Source of the DNA: Paenibacillus sp. FSL H8-0548
GTDB lineage: Bacteria > Bacillota > Bacilli > Paenibacillales > Paenibacillaceae
Length of the DNA stretch: 64,000 bases
Direction of reading: 5' to 3'
NCBI RefSeq assembly: GCF_038630985.1
Contig: NZ_CP152049.1
Location: 6,935,501-6,999,500 of the forward strand
Shown: positions 1 through 10,083 of the stretch, piece by piece
How the letters are laid out: every line of letters begins with the position of its first letter
How positions within the stretch are numbered: the stretch's first letter is position 1
The notes under the pieces: generated by a model
Seen by the model: only the letters and a program-made list of their open reading frames with translations
The model's database searches: none
What the model was told of the DNA's origin: nothing
Program-made: the position numbers and the translations under genes

Positions 1-717
<717 letters not shown>

Positions 718-727
718 CTACAATGCA

Positions 728-1267
728 TTAGATTTTAAACGATTTTTGCAAACGTTCCAGCTTACCTGACAAGCTGCCGTCATATAGACGATCACCGATG
801 CGTACTTGTACGCCGCCGAGCAAGCTAGGCTCAACCACTTGCTGTGCAATAATAGTTTTTCCAGTCACTTGTCCAAACTGTACAGCTACAGCAGCAAGCT
901 CTTCATCCGTCAAAGCTTTTGCGGCATAAACGGTCGCATGTGCCTGTCCGAGCGAATCTCCTGCTACCTTTGTATAGGCTGCATATAAATCAGCAATGAC
1001 ATTTTGACGTCCACGAGTGATAAGAATTTCAATTGTATTAAGAACAAGAACAGACACTTGATCGCCAAATGCTGTTTTAAGAACGGCAATCTTGCTTGCA
1101 GGATCAATGCTAGGAAGAGAAAGGAAACTTTCTATTTCCGGATCCTTCTCAAGAATTTGTACGATCAGCTTGAGCTGATCCTCAACTCCTGACACAATTT
1201 GTTGCTTCTCAGCCAGCTCGAACAACGCTTTTGCGTAGCGCTTCGCTACGACCGTATCGCGGCTCAT
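728..1267 (-). CDS. atpH: ATP synthase F1 subunit delta
   Basis: Delta subunit (OSCP equivalent), the stator link that joins the b-subunit stalk to the top of the alpha3beta3 head. 179 residues, the normal family length, with the N-terminal helical bundle starting MSRDTVVAKRYAKALFELA and the C-terminal GGVQVRIGDRLYDGS motif that is diagnostic. Its start overlaps the end of atpF by 4 bp (ATGA), which implies translational coupling within the operon. Confidence 0.97.
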   Translation of the reverse strand: MSRDTVVAKRYAKALFELAEKQQIVSGVEDQLKLIVQILEKDPEIESFLSLPSIDPASKIAVLKTAFGDQVSVLVLNTIEILITRGRQNVIADLYAAYTKVAGDSLGQAHATVYAAKALTDEELAAVAVQFGQVTGKTIIAQQVVEPSLLGGVQVRIGDRLYDGSLSGKLERLQKSFKI

Positions 1268-1755
1268 TTGTTTCCAACTTCTTTCAGGTATTGACCAACC
1301 AACTGCTCCTGAGATTTCTCATCGACTTGCTTCTCCATAATTTTCGAAGCGATTTTCACGGAAATGCCGCCAACCTCTGTACGAAGTGCTGCAATTGCTT
1401 TGTTCTTTTCGCTTTCGATATCTTTGAGCGCGTCGTCTTTCAGGCGGGTTGCTTCCGATTTCGCTGTTTGAACGATATCTTCCGCTTGCTTCGAGCTCGT
1501 TGTTCTGGATTGCTCAATTATTGCATAAGCTTCTTTGCGAGCTTGTTCTAGAGCTGCCTTCTGCTCTAACATTGCTTGCTCAGCCTGCTTGCGGGTCGAA
1601 TCCGCTGTGTTCATTTGATCGAGTATCAGCTGTCTACGCTTCTCCATCACAGCAAACAACGGTCCAAACGCCAATTTATTCAAACCCCAGTATAAAATAA
1701 GAAATGCTAGGATCGTTATCACGGTCGATGTCCATACAAAGTCCAAAGCTGCCAC
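1264..1755 (-). CDS. atpF: ATP synthase Fo subunit b
   Basis: Peripheral stalk subunit of the ATP synthase. 163 residues: one N-terminal membrane helix (about residues 8-30), then a long charged, alanine-rich coiled coil, as expected for the dimeric b stalk. Lies between atpE (83 bp gap) and atpH (4 bp overlap). An AAGGAGTGG-type ribosome binding site precedes the ATG. Confidence 0.96.
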   Translation of the reverse strand: MAALDFVWTSTVITILAFLILYWGLNKLAFGPLFAVMEKRRQLILDQMNTADSTRKQAEQAMLEQKAALEQARKEAYAIIEQSRTTSSKQAEDIVQTAKSEATRLKDDALKDIESEKNKAIAALRTEVGGISVKIASKIMEKQVDEKSQEQLVGQYLKEVGNK

Positions 1756-1838
1756 TCCTTCCTTGTCCTAATCTAACTTTTAATCAAAACAAAGGCGAAG
1801 AGGGCTAGGCCTTCCCCGCCAATCATTTATGCTGCCTA

Positions 1839-2093
<255 letters not shown>

Positions 2094-2161
2094 CTATTCG
2101 ATCCAGCTCCAATCATCGACTTGTTATTACTGCCGAATTGGAGATAAAGCGTAACCTGAGT

Positions 2162-2926
2162 TTAATGCGCTTCTTCTTCATCATGTACAGTCGCCTGTGA
2201 GATGTAAACCATCGTAAGAACCGTAAACAAGAAGGCTTGAATTGCACCAATAAATATACTAAAGCCTTGCCATGCAACCATGAACGGGATACCAACCCAA
2301 CCCAGCATCAGTATGGTGCTGATTAGAACCTCGCCCGCATATATGTTTGCAAATAGACGAAGAGCAAGCGTAACCGGCTTTGCAACTGTTTCAATTAGGT
2401 TGACTGGAAAGAAAACCGGATATGGATGGAAATAATGTTTCAGATAATGCTTTTTGTTCAGTTTCAGTCCAAGGAAATGAACCAATACGAATACGATTAA
2501 TGCTAAGCCCGATGTTACCGACAAATCCGCTGTTGGTGATTTCCACCATGCAACGTGAGCCGCACCGTGATGTGAATCAAGATACTCTTGCGTAATGCCT
2601 ATCGCAGGCATGGCCTCGTGCACGTCCGTAGTAATAAGCAAAGGCAAACCTAACAGGTTAGATATAAAGATGAACATGATGAGTGTTAACCCTAAAGCTA
2701 GGTAATGCTTTACTTTTTGGACCGGCATTGAGCTTGCAATGGTAGAATGCATGAAATCTATAGCCCATTCCATGAAGTTCTGCATCTTAGTGGGGTTGTC
2801 CACCGATAAGTTGCGTACAGACAATCGAGCAACACCCAATGTTATAATCACAGAAACGAGAATCGCAATAATCGCAGCAAGATCGAATCGCATCCCACTC
2901 CACTCTAATATGGGAAATGCATGCAT
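2162..2926 (-). CDS. atpB: ATP synthase Fo subunit a
   Basis: Membrane stator subunit that contains the proton half-channels. 254 residues with five to six membrane helices. The essential arginine is in LALRLFANIYAGEVL, followed by the conserved C-terminal helix AIQAFLFTVLTMVYIS. Ends HDEEEAH, a charged tail. Gap of 9 bp to atpI upstream and 110 bp to atpE downstream. Confidence 0.97.
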   Translation of the reverse strand: MHAFPILEWSGMRFDLAAIIAILVSVIITLGVARLSVRNLSVDNPTKMQNFMEWAIDFMHSTIASSMPVQKVKHYLALGLTLIMFIFISNLLGLPLLITTDVHEAMPAIGITQEYLDSHHGAAHVAWWKSPTADLSVTSGLALIVFVLVHFLGLKLNKKHYLKHYFHPYPVFFPVNLIETVAKPVTLALRLFANIYAGEVLISTILMLGWVGIPFMVAWQGFSIFIGAIQAFLFTVLTMVYISQATVHDEEEAH

Positions 2927-2935
2927 ATAACTATT

Positions 2936-3322
2936 TCACCCCTTTCCGTTATTATTTTCTTTCAAATTGTGAATAAGTGCCACCACTAAAATCACAAACG
3001 GCATGACCATGCTGCCTAATAATGCGGCTGGCATATTTAGAGTCTCTGGATAACGATAAGCAATCATCGCTACCAGTAGAACCGTCGCAATTCGATTGCC
3101 AAAGCCAAGGCCTCGCTTCTTGGAGCTTTCTCCCGTTGCATATTGTGCGATCATGCTCACTCTGCGCTTTAATAATAACGCATTCATAGAACTTGCCGCC
3201 AACCCCAAAAGGAGACCGAGAGACACCGTGCGCCATTCTGGAAGGAACGCCCAAACGATCAAGCAGACCACCATCATGTAGACAAGCACACGCACTGCTG
3301 TCTTCATTATTTTATCGTCCAT
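2936..3322 (-). CDS. atpI: ATP synthase subunit I
   Basis: Small membrane protein of the AtpI family (128 residues, four predicted helices) thought to help assemble the c-ring or import Mg2+. I place the start at the ATG at 3322 (MDDKIMKTAVRVL), which overlaps the end of atpZ by 11 bp; an upstream in-frame codon at 3349 would overlap further without a better ribosome binding site. Family membership rests on position, length and hydrophobic pattern as well as sequence. Confidence 0.88.
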   Translation of the reverse strand: MDDKIMKTAVRVLVYMMVVCLIVWAFLPEWRTVSLGLLLGLAASSMNALLLKRRVSMIAQYATGESSKKRGLGFGNRIATVLLVAMIAYRYPETLNMPAALLGSMVMPFVILVVALIHNLKENNNGKG

Positions 3323-3548
3323 CAGCTTCCCCCATAACCTTCTTAACAAGCAGAATGGCTGAGATCAGACCGACAGCCAGACCGACCAGGATGCCACCTA
3401 GCATCCATCCCTTCTCTTCTCCAAAACGGCTTCCTAGAGAAGATCCGATCCAATAGCCTAAAAAGATACATATCGCGACTTGCACGCCAAGTGCGCCCAC
3501 TAGTCCGGCAGCATAAAGCGGATTGTCTCTTCTGTCCTTTTTATTCAT
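3312..3548 (-). CDS. atpZ: AtpZ/AtpI family protein, first gene of the atp operon
   Basis: Two-helix membrane protein of 78 residues. The second helix with the GGILVGLAVGLISAILLV pattern and the preceding GSSLGSRF loop are typical of AtpZ, which in alkaliphilic Bacillus forms a Mg2+/Ca2+ transporter with AtpI. Start chosen at ATG 3548 (MNKKDRRDN), 9 bases after AGGGG; an in-frame TTG at 3566 is only a few bases after the likely transcription start, so it is unlikely. Confidence 0.85.
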   Translation of the reverse strand: MNKKDRRDNPLYAAGLVGALGVQVAICIFLGYWIGSSLGSRFGEEKGWMLGGILVGLAVGLISAILLVKKVMGEADGR

Positions 3549-3575
3549 GGCTCTTACCCCTGTCAATCCTCATTT

Positions 3576-3605
3576 ATTTTATCCAAGCAACAACAGGTTT
3601 GTCAA
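3576..3605 (-). promoter_or_regulatory. Sigma-A promoter of the atp operon
   Basis: On the minus strand TTGACA (3600-3605) is followed after 18 bp by TAAAAT (3576-3581). Transcription would begin near 3569, about 20 nt before the atpZ start. Confidence 0.85.
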
Positions 3606-3670
3606 TTGAATTAAGTGCAAACTTTTGCTGAATAGATTGCCCAAAACCCTTGATACATAAGGTGTTACGA

Positions 3671-3700
3671 CTCTCAAAAACCGTACAGTACTACTGTACG
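3671..3700 (-). terminator. Terminator after upp-wecB
   Basis: Perfect 8 bp stem CGTACAGT / ACTGTACG with a 3 nt loop (3682-3700), followed on the minus strand by GGTTTTTGAG. It separates wecB from the atp promoter. Confidence 0.75.
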
Positions 3701-3738
3701 CTGTACATTCGGCTGTTGGGCTAGTGCTCCAAGCTAAT

Positions 3739-4887
3739 CTATGAACGTTGTGTGAACGTATCCGGACGTTCCTTCCGCTTGCCAAAATGATGTAAAATAG
3801 CGTCAACAATACGTTCTGACGCTTTGCCGTCACCATATGGATTTGCTGCTTGGCTCATTCGGCTGTATAGCTGTGAATCAGTCAATAGAGCGTGAGCGCG
3901 GTTGTATACCGTCTCTTCATCCGTACCGACCAGTTCAAGGGTTCCAGCCTCTATTCCCTCCGGGCGCTCTGTCGTATCACGAAGCACTAAAGTCGGAACG
4001 CCAAATGAAGGAGCTTCTTCCTGCAAACCGCCAGAGTCTGTCATAATCATGTAAGCATGCGGATAGAAGTTGTGGAATTCGAATACATCCAGCGGATCAA
4101 TCAGGCGGATGCGAGGATGATCGCCCAAAATTTCATTTGCCGGTTCTCTCACAGCTGGATTAGGATGTACTGCGTACACGATGGCTACGTCCTCATGCTC
4201 ATCTGCAATTCGTTTTATCGCCCGAAATATGTTCCGATGCGGCTCGCCGAGAGCTTCCCTGCGATGGGCAGTCATGAGAATCATCCGTTTCCCTTTCGCC
4301 CAGTCAATGACTGGGTGTGAGAACGATTCGTCCACCGTGTATTGAAACACGTCAGTAGCCGTATTGCCAGTCACATAAATGGTGGAATCCGACTTATTCT
4401 CTTTACGCAAATTGCCTGCCGACCATTCTGTCGGTGCAAAATGCACATCAGAGAGTACGCCGGCAAGCTGCCGATTCATTTCCTCTGGGTAAGGCGAAAG
4501 CTTGTTCCATGTACGAAGACCCGCTTCCACGTGACCTACCTGTATTTGCTTTAAGAACGCTGCATAGCTAGCTAGAAAGGTGGTCTGCGTATCGCCGTGT
4601 ACAAGCACGATATCAGGCTTCGCTTGCGTTAGCACAGGATCAAGCCCTTCGAGAACACGTACCGTTGTCTCCGTTAGCGTCTGACGCTCCTTCATAACAT
4701 TCAAATCGTAGTTGGGATGTATTTCAAAAAAATCTAGAACCTGATCCAGCATCTGACGATGCTGTGCCGTTACACAAACGATCGATTCGATCTCATCCTC
4801 ACGCTTCTGAAGTTCAAGTACAAGCGGTGCCATTTTGACTGCCTCCGGTCGCGTACCGAAAATAGTCATTACCTTTAGTTTAGACAA
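3739..4887 (-). CDS. wecB: UDP-N-acetylglucosamine 2-epimerase (non-hydrolysing)
   Basis: Interconverts UDP-GlcNAc and UDP-ManNAc, feeding teichoic acid linkage units and surface polysaccharide (mnaA in Gram-positives). 382 residues. Recognisable signatures are GTRPEAVKMAP near the N-terminus, GHVEAGLRTW, the TAHRREALGEPH loop and TDSGGLQEEAPSFGVP for nucleotide binding. Lies 38 bp after upp and is probably co-transcribed with it. Start ATG at 4887 (MSKLKVMTIFG); the TTG overlapping this codon region is less likely. Confidence 0.95.
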   Translation of the reverse strand: MSKLKVMTIFGTRPEAVKMAPLVLELQKREDEIESIVCVTAQHRQMLDQVLDFFEIHPNYDLNVMKERQTLTETTVRVLEGLDPVLTQAKPDIVLVHGDTQTTFLASYAAFLKQIQVGHVEAGLRTWNKLSPYPEEMNRQLAGVLSDVHFAPTEWSAGNLRKENKSDSTIYVTGNTATDVFQYTVDESFSHPVIDWAKGKRMILMTAHRREALGEPHRNIFRAIKRIADEHEDVAIVYAVHPNPAVREPANEILGDHPRIRLIDPLDVFEFHNFYPHAYMIMTDSGGLQEEAPSFGVPTLVLRDTTERPEGIEAGTLELVGTDEETVYNRAHALLTDSQLYSRMSQAANPYGDGKASERIVDAILHHFGKRKERPDTFTQRS

Positions 4888-4925
4888 AAGCTTCCACTCC
4901 TATTATAATTTGATCCGGCTTGGCG

Positions 4926-5555
4926 TTAATTTGTTCCAAACATACGGTCTCCAGCATCGCCAAGGCCTGGCACGATGTAGCCTTTTTCGTCCAAACGCTC
5001 ATCCAACGCTGCAATATAAATATCAACATCCGGATGTGCTTCCTGTACAGCCTTCACGCCTTCTGGCGCAGCAATTAGACACATTAATTTAATTTGATCG
5101 CATTGATGATTCTTCAATGAGTTGATCGCAGCGATCGCTGATCCGCCAGTTGCAAGCATAGGATCAATGACAATGAGCAGCCGGTTCGGAGCATCCGTCG
5201 GCAAATTAATATAATATTCCTTCGGTTGAAGCGTCTCGTGATCACGGGCAAGTCCAATGTGGCCTACCTTAGCAGAGGGGATCAGCTTCAATATACCGTC
5301 AACCATACCTAGACCGGCGCGCAAAATAGGCACAAGCCCGAGCATTCTTCCAGAGACGACTTTTGCATCCGTCTCAGCGACAGGCGTTTGTACCTTAATC
5401 GTATCAAGCGGTATTTCTCTCGTAATTTCGTAAGACATAAGTGTAGCGACTTCATCAACCAATTCCCGAAAATCTTTTGTATTCGTTTCTTTATTCCGAA
5501 TAAAAGTCAGCTTATGCTGAATTAACGGATGGTCGCAAATGATTAATTTGCTCAT
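4926..5555 (-). CDS. upp: Uracil phosphoribosyltransferase
   Basis: Salvages uracil to UMP with PRPP. 209 residues, standard length. The PRPP-binding loop is [16 protein letters not shown] and the C-terminus carries the uracil-binding stretch [17 protein letters not shown]. In Bacillus it also sits beside the atp operon. Good GGGAGGA ribosome binding site before the ATG. Confidence 0.98.
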   Translation of the reverse strand: MSKLIICDHPLIQHKLTFIRNKETNTKDFRELVDEVATLMSYEITREIPLDTIKVQTPVAETDAKVVSGRMLGLVPILRAGLGMVDGILKLIPSAKVGHIGLARDHETLQPKEYYINLPTDAPNRLLIVIDPMLATGGSAIAAINSLKNHQCDQIKLMCLIAAPEGVKAVQEAHPDVDIYIAALDERLDEKGYIVPGLGDAGDRMFGTN

Positions 5556-5606
5556 GGAGCGGTATTCCTCCCGTTTGTTGTTGTAGGCTGTGACACAATC
5601 CCGTAT

Positions 5607-5615
5607 ATTATAGCA
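5607..5615 (-). promoter_or_regulatory. Extended -10 promoter of upp
   Basis: Minus strand TGCTATAAT (extended -10, perfect TATAAT at 5607-5612). The -35 is weak (ATGCAA-like about 18 bp upstream). The leader would be about 45 nt, too short for a PyrR attenuator. Confidence 0.6.
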
Positions 5616-5683
5616 TTGTAAACTAGCCGTTGCATCTTGTCTTTTAAGGATATAGCCAAATAAAGGCCGAGGACTCTAATATA

Positions 5684-5710
5684 GGAAGCATGCGCCTCTG
5701 CATGGTTTCC
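5684..5710 (-). terminator. Hairpin after the Ser/Gly/Cys-tailed protein gene
   Basis: GGAAACCATGC / GCATGCTTCC imperfect stem starts 5 bp after the stop codon; the T tract is poor, so termination is only probable. Confidence 0.4.
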
Positions 5711-5715
5711 AATTA

Positions 5716-6762
5716 TTAGCTGCTGCAGCCCCCGCCGCAGGATGATCCCCCGCTATCGCCTCCACTGCTGCAAGACGAGTCTCCGCCAGATCCGTCTCCC
5801 GAATGGTCGCTTCCATCATCAGAGGACCCACTGCAAACATATGTAGAATCCCCGCTTCCGTTCGCTTTGCGCTGCTCCTCGTTTTGCACCTGATTCATCT
5901 GCTGAATAAAGCCATCGGGATCTGATATCGAATAATAAATCAGCATACCTGTTAGCATGCCCGTTCCGCCAAGGACGGGATCATAACCATTACTGCGGCT
6001 GTCCCTGCTTTTATCCGGGTTACGCTGTGACTTGGAGCGCGTAATTAAGTATTCCACCGTTGCGTTTAAATCAGTATAATGTGCAGATGTTTTTGTATTA
6101 AACCACTGCAGCCGCAATGTTTCCCCGCTAAACTCCGCAAGCTCGCTTAGCTTCTGAGCTGACATGCGGGTACGATAAAATGCCCCCCATATTCTGCCGC
6201 TGGCGGGTGTCTGCTTGAACAGCTCACCGTACAGCCAATCAAATAAGGCGCGCTCTCCTTCCTCCGGATGTGAACCAGGCGCATGAGGCGCGTGATGGAT
6301 CATTTCACCACAAAAACTTAAGCAAAACTGCTCATATTCCCTTGTAAACATAAGCATCTCATGCCACACTGCATCTACCTGTCTGCTATACATCGGAACG
6401 CTGCGCATAATACTGCACATAAGGAAATAACGTTTAAGCTCAAACCACGTCCAGTCCCATTCCTTATCTGAAATTCGTGGAAATTCCTTCAACACCCGAT
6501 CTTTGACCCGACTTTCAAAAGATTCGCTAAGCGAGGCTTCTAAGCGCTCGGCTGCCGTTCTTGCCGGATGTCCGTAAGGAACACCTAGCGCAGATGGCGG
6601 ATTTTCATTTGGCCAAGGAGCAAATGCATTCGTCCTTCCAAATGATCCTCTGCCTGCCCTATACGAGTGTTTATTGCCAGTTCTCCGATTCGATTTAATA
6701 ATTGCGTTTACTGCCATAAAAACAACTGCAACAATGATCAAAACTACAATTAATTGAACCAT
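5716..6762 (-). CDS. Membrane-anchored protein with GRDP-like (DUF1399-like) core and Ser/Gly/Cys tail
   Basis: Function unknown. 348 residues from the second of two adjacent ATGs, which sits 5 bases after AGGAGG. One N-terminal membrane helix (residues 3-20), a basic linker, then a globular region whose VDAVWHEML (about 129-137), FTREYEQFC and IHHAPH motifs resemble the glycine-rich-domain protein family. The last 40 residues are almost only Ser, Gly, Asp and Cys (six Cys), ending CGGGCSS, similar to tails of bacterial TIGR04222-type proteins. It is a lone gene between upp and opp. The family link is by motif memory and is tentative. Confidence 0.7.
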   Translation of the reverse strand: MVQLIVVLIIVAVVFMAVNAIIKSNRRTGNKHSYRAGRGSFGRTNAFAPWPNENPPSALGVPYGHPARTAAERLEASLSESFESRVKDRVLKEFPRISDKEWDWTWFELKRYFLMCSIMRSVPMYSRQVDAVWHEMLMFTREYEQFCLSFCGEMIHHAPHAPGSHPEEGERALFDWLYGELFKQTPASGRIWGAFYRTRMSAQKLSELAEFSGETLRLQWFNTKTSAHYTDLNATVEYLITRSKSQRNPDKSRDSRSNGYDPVLGGTGMLTGMLIYYSISDPDGFIQQMNQVQNEEQRKANGSGDSTYVCSGSSDDGSDHSGDGSGGDSSCSSGGDSGGSSCGGGCSS

Positions 6763-6930
6763 CATGCCCTCCTAAGCGATCTTGTCGTAACCACATTTTA
6801 GCATATAAGCATCCATCTGGGCTCAAAATACAGCCTTCATGGAGCAAAATTATCATTTGTATTATGCAGTTATCCACATGTACTCACATTTTATCCACAT
6901 ACTTATGCACAATCCACAAGCCATTTATAA

Positions 6931-7118
6931 TAAGTTAAATTTAGAAATTACGTTTTAGGCGCTGCGCGAGTAGATCATTCTTACGATCGCGGTTGCAGCC
7001 AGATTTTTTGATTTCCTAAAACATTTAAAGGTAAAAATCTGGCTGCAAAGGCGAACACTTCGTTTCTCCAGAACGATCTTCTCGCTTCGCTTAAACTTCA
7101 TTTCTAAAGTTCAACTTA
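6931..7118. repeat. 188 bp imperfect palindrome (repeat family B, full copy)
   Basis: Left arm 6931-7009 and right arm 7032-7118 are inverted copies of each other: both begin TAAGTT(A/G)AA and end at GCAGCCAGATTTTT, with a 22 bp loop between. The left arm is also about 75% identical to a single arm at 21194-21272. No coding capacity. The rest of 6763-7130 holds only the upstream region of the preceding gene, which includes several TTATCCACA-like strings near 6870-6920. Confidence 0.75.
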
Positions 7119-7130
7119 TATATTAATAAT

Positions 7131-7163
7131 AACAAAAAGAGGAGCAGGGAAAATCCCTGCTCC
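7131..7163 (-). terminator. Terminator of the opp operon
   Basis: Perfect 9 bp stem GGAGCAGGG / CCCTGCTCC with an A/T loop (7141-7163), then TCTTTTTGTT on the minus strand. The plus strand also has a T tract, so it could work both ways. Confidence 0.92.
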
Positions 7164-7188
7164 ATTTTTTTATATCCTGCTATACAGA

Positions 7189-8151
7189 CTATACAGACGC
7201 ATAATGACAAGCGGCAAAATGTCCTTTTCTTATCTCCAGCAGAGCTGGTTCATCGACCTTGCACTTGTTAGTGGCAATGGGACAGCGCGTGTGGAATTGA
7301 CAGCCGGTTGGCGGATTAATGGGACTAGGCAAATCCCCTGTCAATACAATTCGCTCACGATTAGCCTCTACTTCAGGGTCCGGAATTGGAATTGCCGACA
7401 GCAGCGCTCTAGTATATGGATGCGCCGGCTTATCATAAAGCTCGCTGCTTTCTGCCAGCTCTACGATTTTCCCCAGATACATAACCGCAACTCGGTCACT
7501 GATATGCTTAACCATCGACAAGTCATGCGCGATAAACAAGTAGGTTAATCCTAACTTGCGCTGCAAATCCTGCAGCAGGTTCACAACCTGCGCTTGAATG
7601 GACACATCGAGCGCCGAGATCGGCTCGTCCGCAATGATAAAGCGCGGATCTACAGCAAGCGCGCGTGCGATGCCAATACGCTGCCGCTGACCGCCTGAGA
7701 ACTCATGCGGATAACGCGTAGCGTGATCGGGATTAAGGCCAACAACATCGAGCAGCCCTTCAACACGGTGCTTACGTTCCTTCTTGCTGGACACCAGCTT
7801 ATGAATATCCAGCGCTTCGCCTATGATATCCATAACGGTCATACGCGGATTAAGCGATGCATACGGATCTTGAAATATCATCTGCATATCACGGCGCAGC
7901 GCCTTAAGCTTAGAGCCCTGCAGCTTATAAATATCTTGCCCGTCGAAGGTAACCCCTCCGCTAGTCGGCTCATAAAGACGCATAATGGTACGCCCAGCAG
8001 TTGACTTGCCGCAGCCGGATTCACCGACTACTCCAACGGTTTCACCTTTTTGAATGGAGAAGGTTATATCATTAACAGCTTGGAGCGTTTGTCCGCCGCC
8101 TAAATTAAAAAACTTGCGCAAATGATTGATTTCGATTAATGGAGCACTCAT
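7189..8151 (-). CDS. oppF: Oligopeptide ABC transporter, ATP-binding protein F
   Basis: One of two ATPases that power oligopeptide import. 320 residues: Walker [10 protein letters not shown]-loop in [13 protein letters not shown], signature SGGQRQR, Walker B FIIADEP and the C-terminal oligopeptide domain with [10 protein letters not shown](T)NKC cysteines. Start overlaps the oppD stop by 4 bp. Could equally be named dppF; specificity cannot be read from the ATPase. Confidence 0.93.
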   Translation of the reverse strand: MSAPLIEINHLRKFFNLGGGQTLQAVNDITFSIQKGETVGVVGESGCGKSTAGRTIMRLYEPTSGGVTFDGQDIYKLQGSKLKALRRDMQMIFQDPYASLNPRMTVMDIIGEALDIHKLVSSKKERKHRVEGLLDVVGLNPDHATRYPHEFSGGQRQRIGIARALAVDPRFIIADEPISALDVSIQAQVVNLLQDLQRKLGLTYLFIAHDLSMVKHISDRVAVMYLGKIVELAESSELYDKPAHPYTRALLSAIPIPDPEVEANRERIVLTGDLPSPINPPTGCQFHTRCPIATNKCKVDEPALLEIRKGHFAACHYASV

Positions 8152-9149
8152 ACGGACACCTCCCGTTTAGCATAAGGATGTGCGAGCCAGCATGCCGAGG
8201 CATGTGATTCATTGCCGTCTACAGGGAGCAGTTCAGGATCATTATCCACACATACTCTCATTGCCTCATCACAACGAGCACAGAAGCTGCAGCCTACTGG
8301 CGGCTTGATCAGATCCGGCGGCATCCCGTAAATTGGCACGAGAGGCTCATCCTTTCTCTGATCAAGACGAGGCAGGGAACGAAGCAATCCCCTTGTATAC
8401 GGATGCTTAGGATTTTTGAAAATTTCCCATTTGGTTCCCGTTTCGACCACCTTGCCGGCATACATAACAATGACACGATCACACATATCCGCTACGACGC
8501 CTAAGTCATGTGTAATAAGAATAATAGAAGTGCCTAGCTTGTGCTGCAAATCCTTCATCACTCGCATAATTTGCGCTTGAATCGTTACATCGAGCGCCGT
8601 GGTCGGTTCATCCGCAATGAGCAGCGATGGATTACACGCAAGCGCAATCGCGATCATTGCACGCTGGCGCATGCCTCCAGAAAATTGATGGGGATATTGA
8701 TTTACTCTTGATGAAGCATTTGGAATTCCGACTAGATCAAGCATCTCAATGGCGCGTGCGGTCGCTTTGGCTCCGCTTAACCCTTGATGCTTAATCAAAC
8801 CTTCTGTAATTTGACGCCCAATGGTCAGCGTTGGATTCAGCGAGGTCATCGGATCCTGGAAGATCATCCCCATCTCTTTGCCGCGAATATCTTCCATTTC
8901 TTTATTGGACAGCTTCAAAATGTCTTTGTCTTTGAACCTAATGGAGCCGCTCGTTTCCGCTGGAGGGGATGGAATCAAACGCATGAGCGATTGTGCTGTA
9001 ACGCTCTTGCCGCAGCCCGATTCTCCAACGATAGCAACAGCTTCTCCTTTATTTACGTGAAAATTAACGCCGCGCACCGCTTTGACTACACCGCCGCGCA
9101 CTTTGAAATTAACACGAAGGTTATTGACTTCAAGTAACTTCTCCATCAT
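8148..9149 (-). CDS. oppD: Oligopeptide ABC transporter, ATP-binding protein D
   Basis: Second ATPase of the importer, 333 residues. Walker [22 protein letters not shown], signature SGGMRQR, Walker [14 protein letters not shown], and the C-terminal [14 protein letters not shown] cysteine cluster shared by OppD/DppD proteins (possible Fe-S or zinc site). Ten bp after oppC; 4 bp overlap with oppF. Confidence 0.94.
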   Translation of the reverse strand: MMEKLLEVNNLRVNFKVRGGVVKAVRGVNFHVNKGEAVAIVGESGCGKSVTAQSLMRLIPSPPAETSGSIRFKDKDILKLSNKEMEDIRGKEMGMIFQDPMTSLNPTLTIGRQITEGLIKHQGLSGAKATARAIEMLDLVGIPNASSRVNQYPHQFSGGMRQRAMIAIALACNPSLLIADEPTTALDVTIQAQIMRVMKDLQHKLGTSIILITHDLGVVADMCDRVIVMYAGKVVETGTKWEIFKNPKHPYTRGLLRSLPRLDQRKDEPLVPIYGMPPDLIKPPVGCSFCARCDEAMRVCVDNDPELLPVDGNESHASACWLAHPYAKREVSV

Positions 9150-9159
9150 AGACCACCTC

Positions 9160-10083
9160 CTACTTTTTCATTTTCGGATCAAGCGCATCTCTCAGACCAT
9201 CCCCAAAAATATTAAAGCAAAGCATCGTAATACTAATAACTGCTGCCGGGAAGATCATTCTCCATGGATAAAGCGTCCATGCTTTAATGGCATCGTTAAT
9301 CATCGTTCCAAGCGAGGCCGCCGGCGATTGCACACCTAAGCCAAGGAAGCTGAGGAATGCCTCAGCGAAGATAGCGCTAGGTACAGTGAGCGTTAGCGTT
9401 ACGATAATAGGGCCCATCGCATTCGGAATCAGATGTCGGAATAGAATACGCGCGGTACCTGCGCCCAGCGCTTGTGCAGCCATAACGTATTCCTGGTTTT
9501 TAAGCTGCATAATTTGACCTCTTACAATCCAAGCCATACTAACCCACCCAGTTATACTAAGCGCAAGCACGATCGTAAACATGCTGGGCTCTAAAATAAC
9601 GATTAAAAGAATAATAATAAGCATGCTTGGAATCGAGTATATAATTTCACAAAAACGGTTCAGAATTTCATCAACGCGTCCTCCGAAATAACCCATAATT
9701 CCGCCAATAATAACACCTAACACCAAATCGGCAAGGGCTGCATATATGCCAACCTGCAAGGAAATCCCTGCGCCCATCCAAGTTCTAGAGAAAAGATCTC
9801 GTCCAAGATCATCCGTACCAAACCAATAGGTGCTGTTTGGGCCAAGGTTTTTTTCCTTCAAATGATTCGTTTGATAATCTTGCTCGGTAATCATTGGACC
9901 AAAGGCAGCCATCAGGGCGACGATGACCAGAATAATTAAGCTTATCATCGCTATTTTATTCGTACGGAGCCTGAACCAGGCGTCCTTCCATGCCGATATG
10001 CTCTCACGAACGACTACTTCCGTATGCTTCTCGTCTTTGTTCAGCTTGGCAAAATCATCAGGTGTAAAGGTATTTTCCTTCAT
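9160..10083 (-). CDS. oppC: Oligopeptide ABC transporter, permease C
   Basis: Membrane permease, 307 residues. N-terminal cytoplasmic segment, first helix at about 40-62, the OppC_N region, then five more helices with the EAA-type loop AAQALGAGTARILFRHLIPNAMGPI that docks onto an ATPase. The GTDDLGRDLFSR motif of OppC/DppC is present. Overlaps oppB by 4 bp. Confidence 0.94.
   Translation of the reverse strand: MKENTFTPDDFAKLNKDEKHTEVVVRESISAWKDAWFRLRTNKIAMISLIILVIVALMAAFGPMITEQDYQTNHLKEKNLGPNSTYWFGTDDLGRDLFSRTWMGAGISLQVGIYAALADLVLGVIIGGIMGYFGGRVDEILNRFCEIIYSIPSMLIIILLIVILEPSMFTIVLALSITGWVSMAWIVRGQIMQLKNQEYVMAAQALGAGTARILFRHLIPNAMGPIIVTLTLTVPSAIFAEAFLSFLGLGVQSPAASLGTMINDAIKAWTLYPWRMIFPAAVISITMLCFNIFGDGLRDALDPKMKK

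Noticed and set aside
3682..3700. Perfect inverted repeat CGTACAGT/ACTGTACG as an operator upstream of the atp operon
   Set aside because: It is followed by a T tract in the direction of wecB transcription and lies about 75 bp upstream of the atp -35, so it is better read as the wecB terminator.
6931..7118. Large palindrome as an insertion sequence
   Set aside because: No transposase frame, no clear target duplication; kept only as a non-coding repeat.
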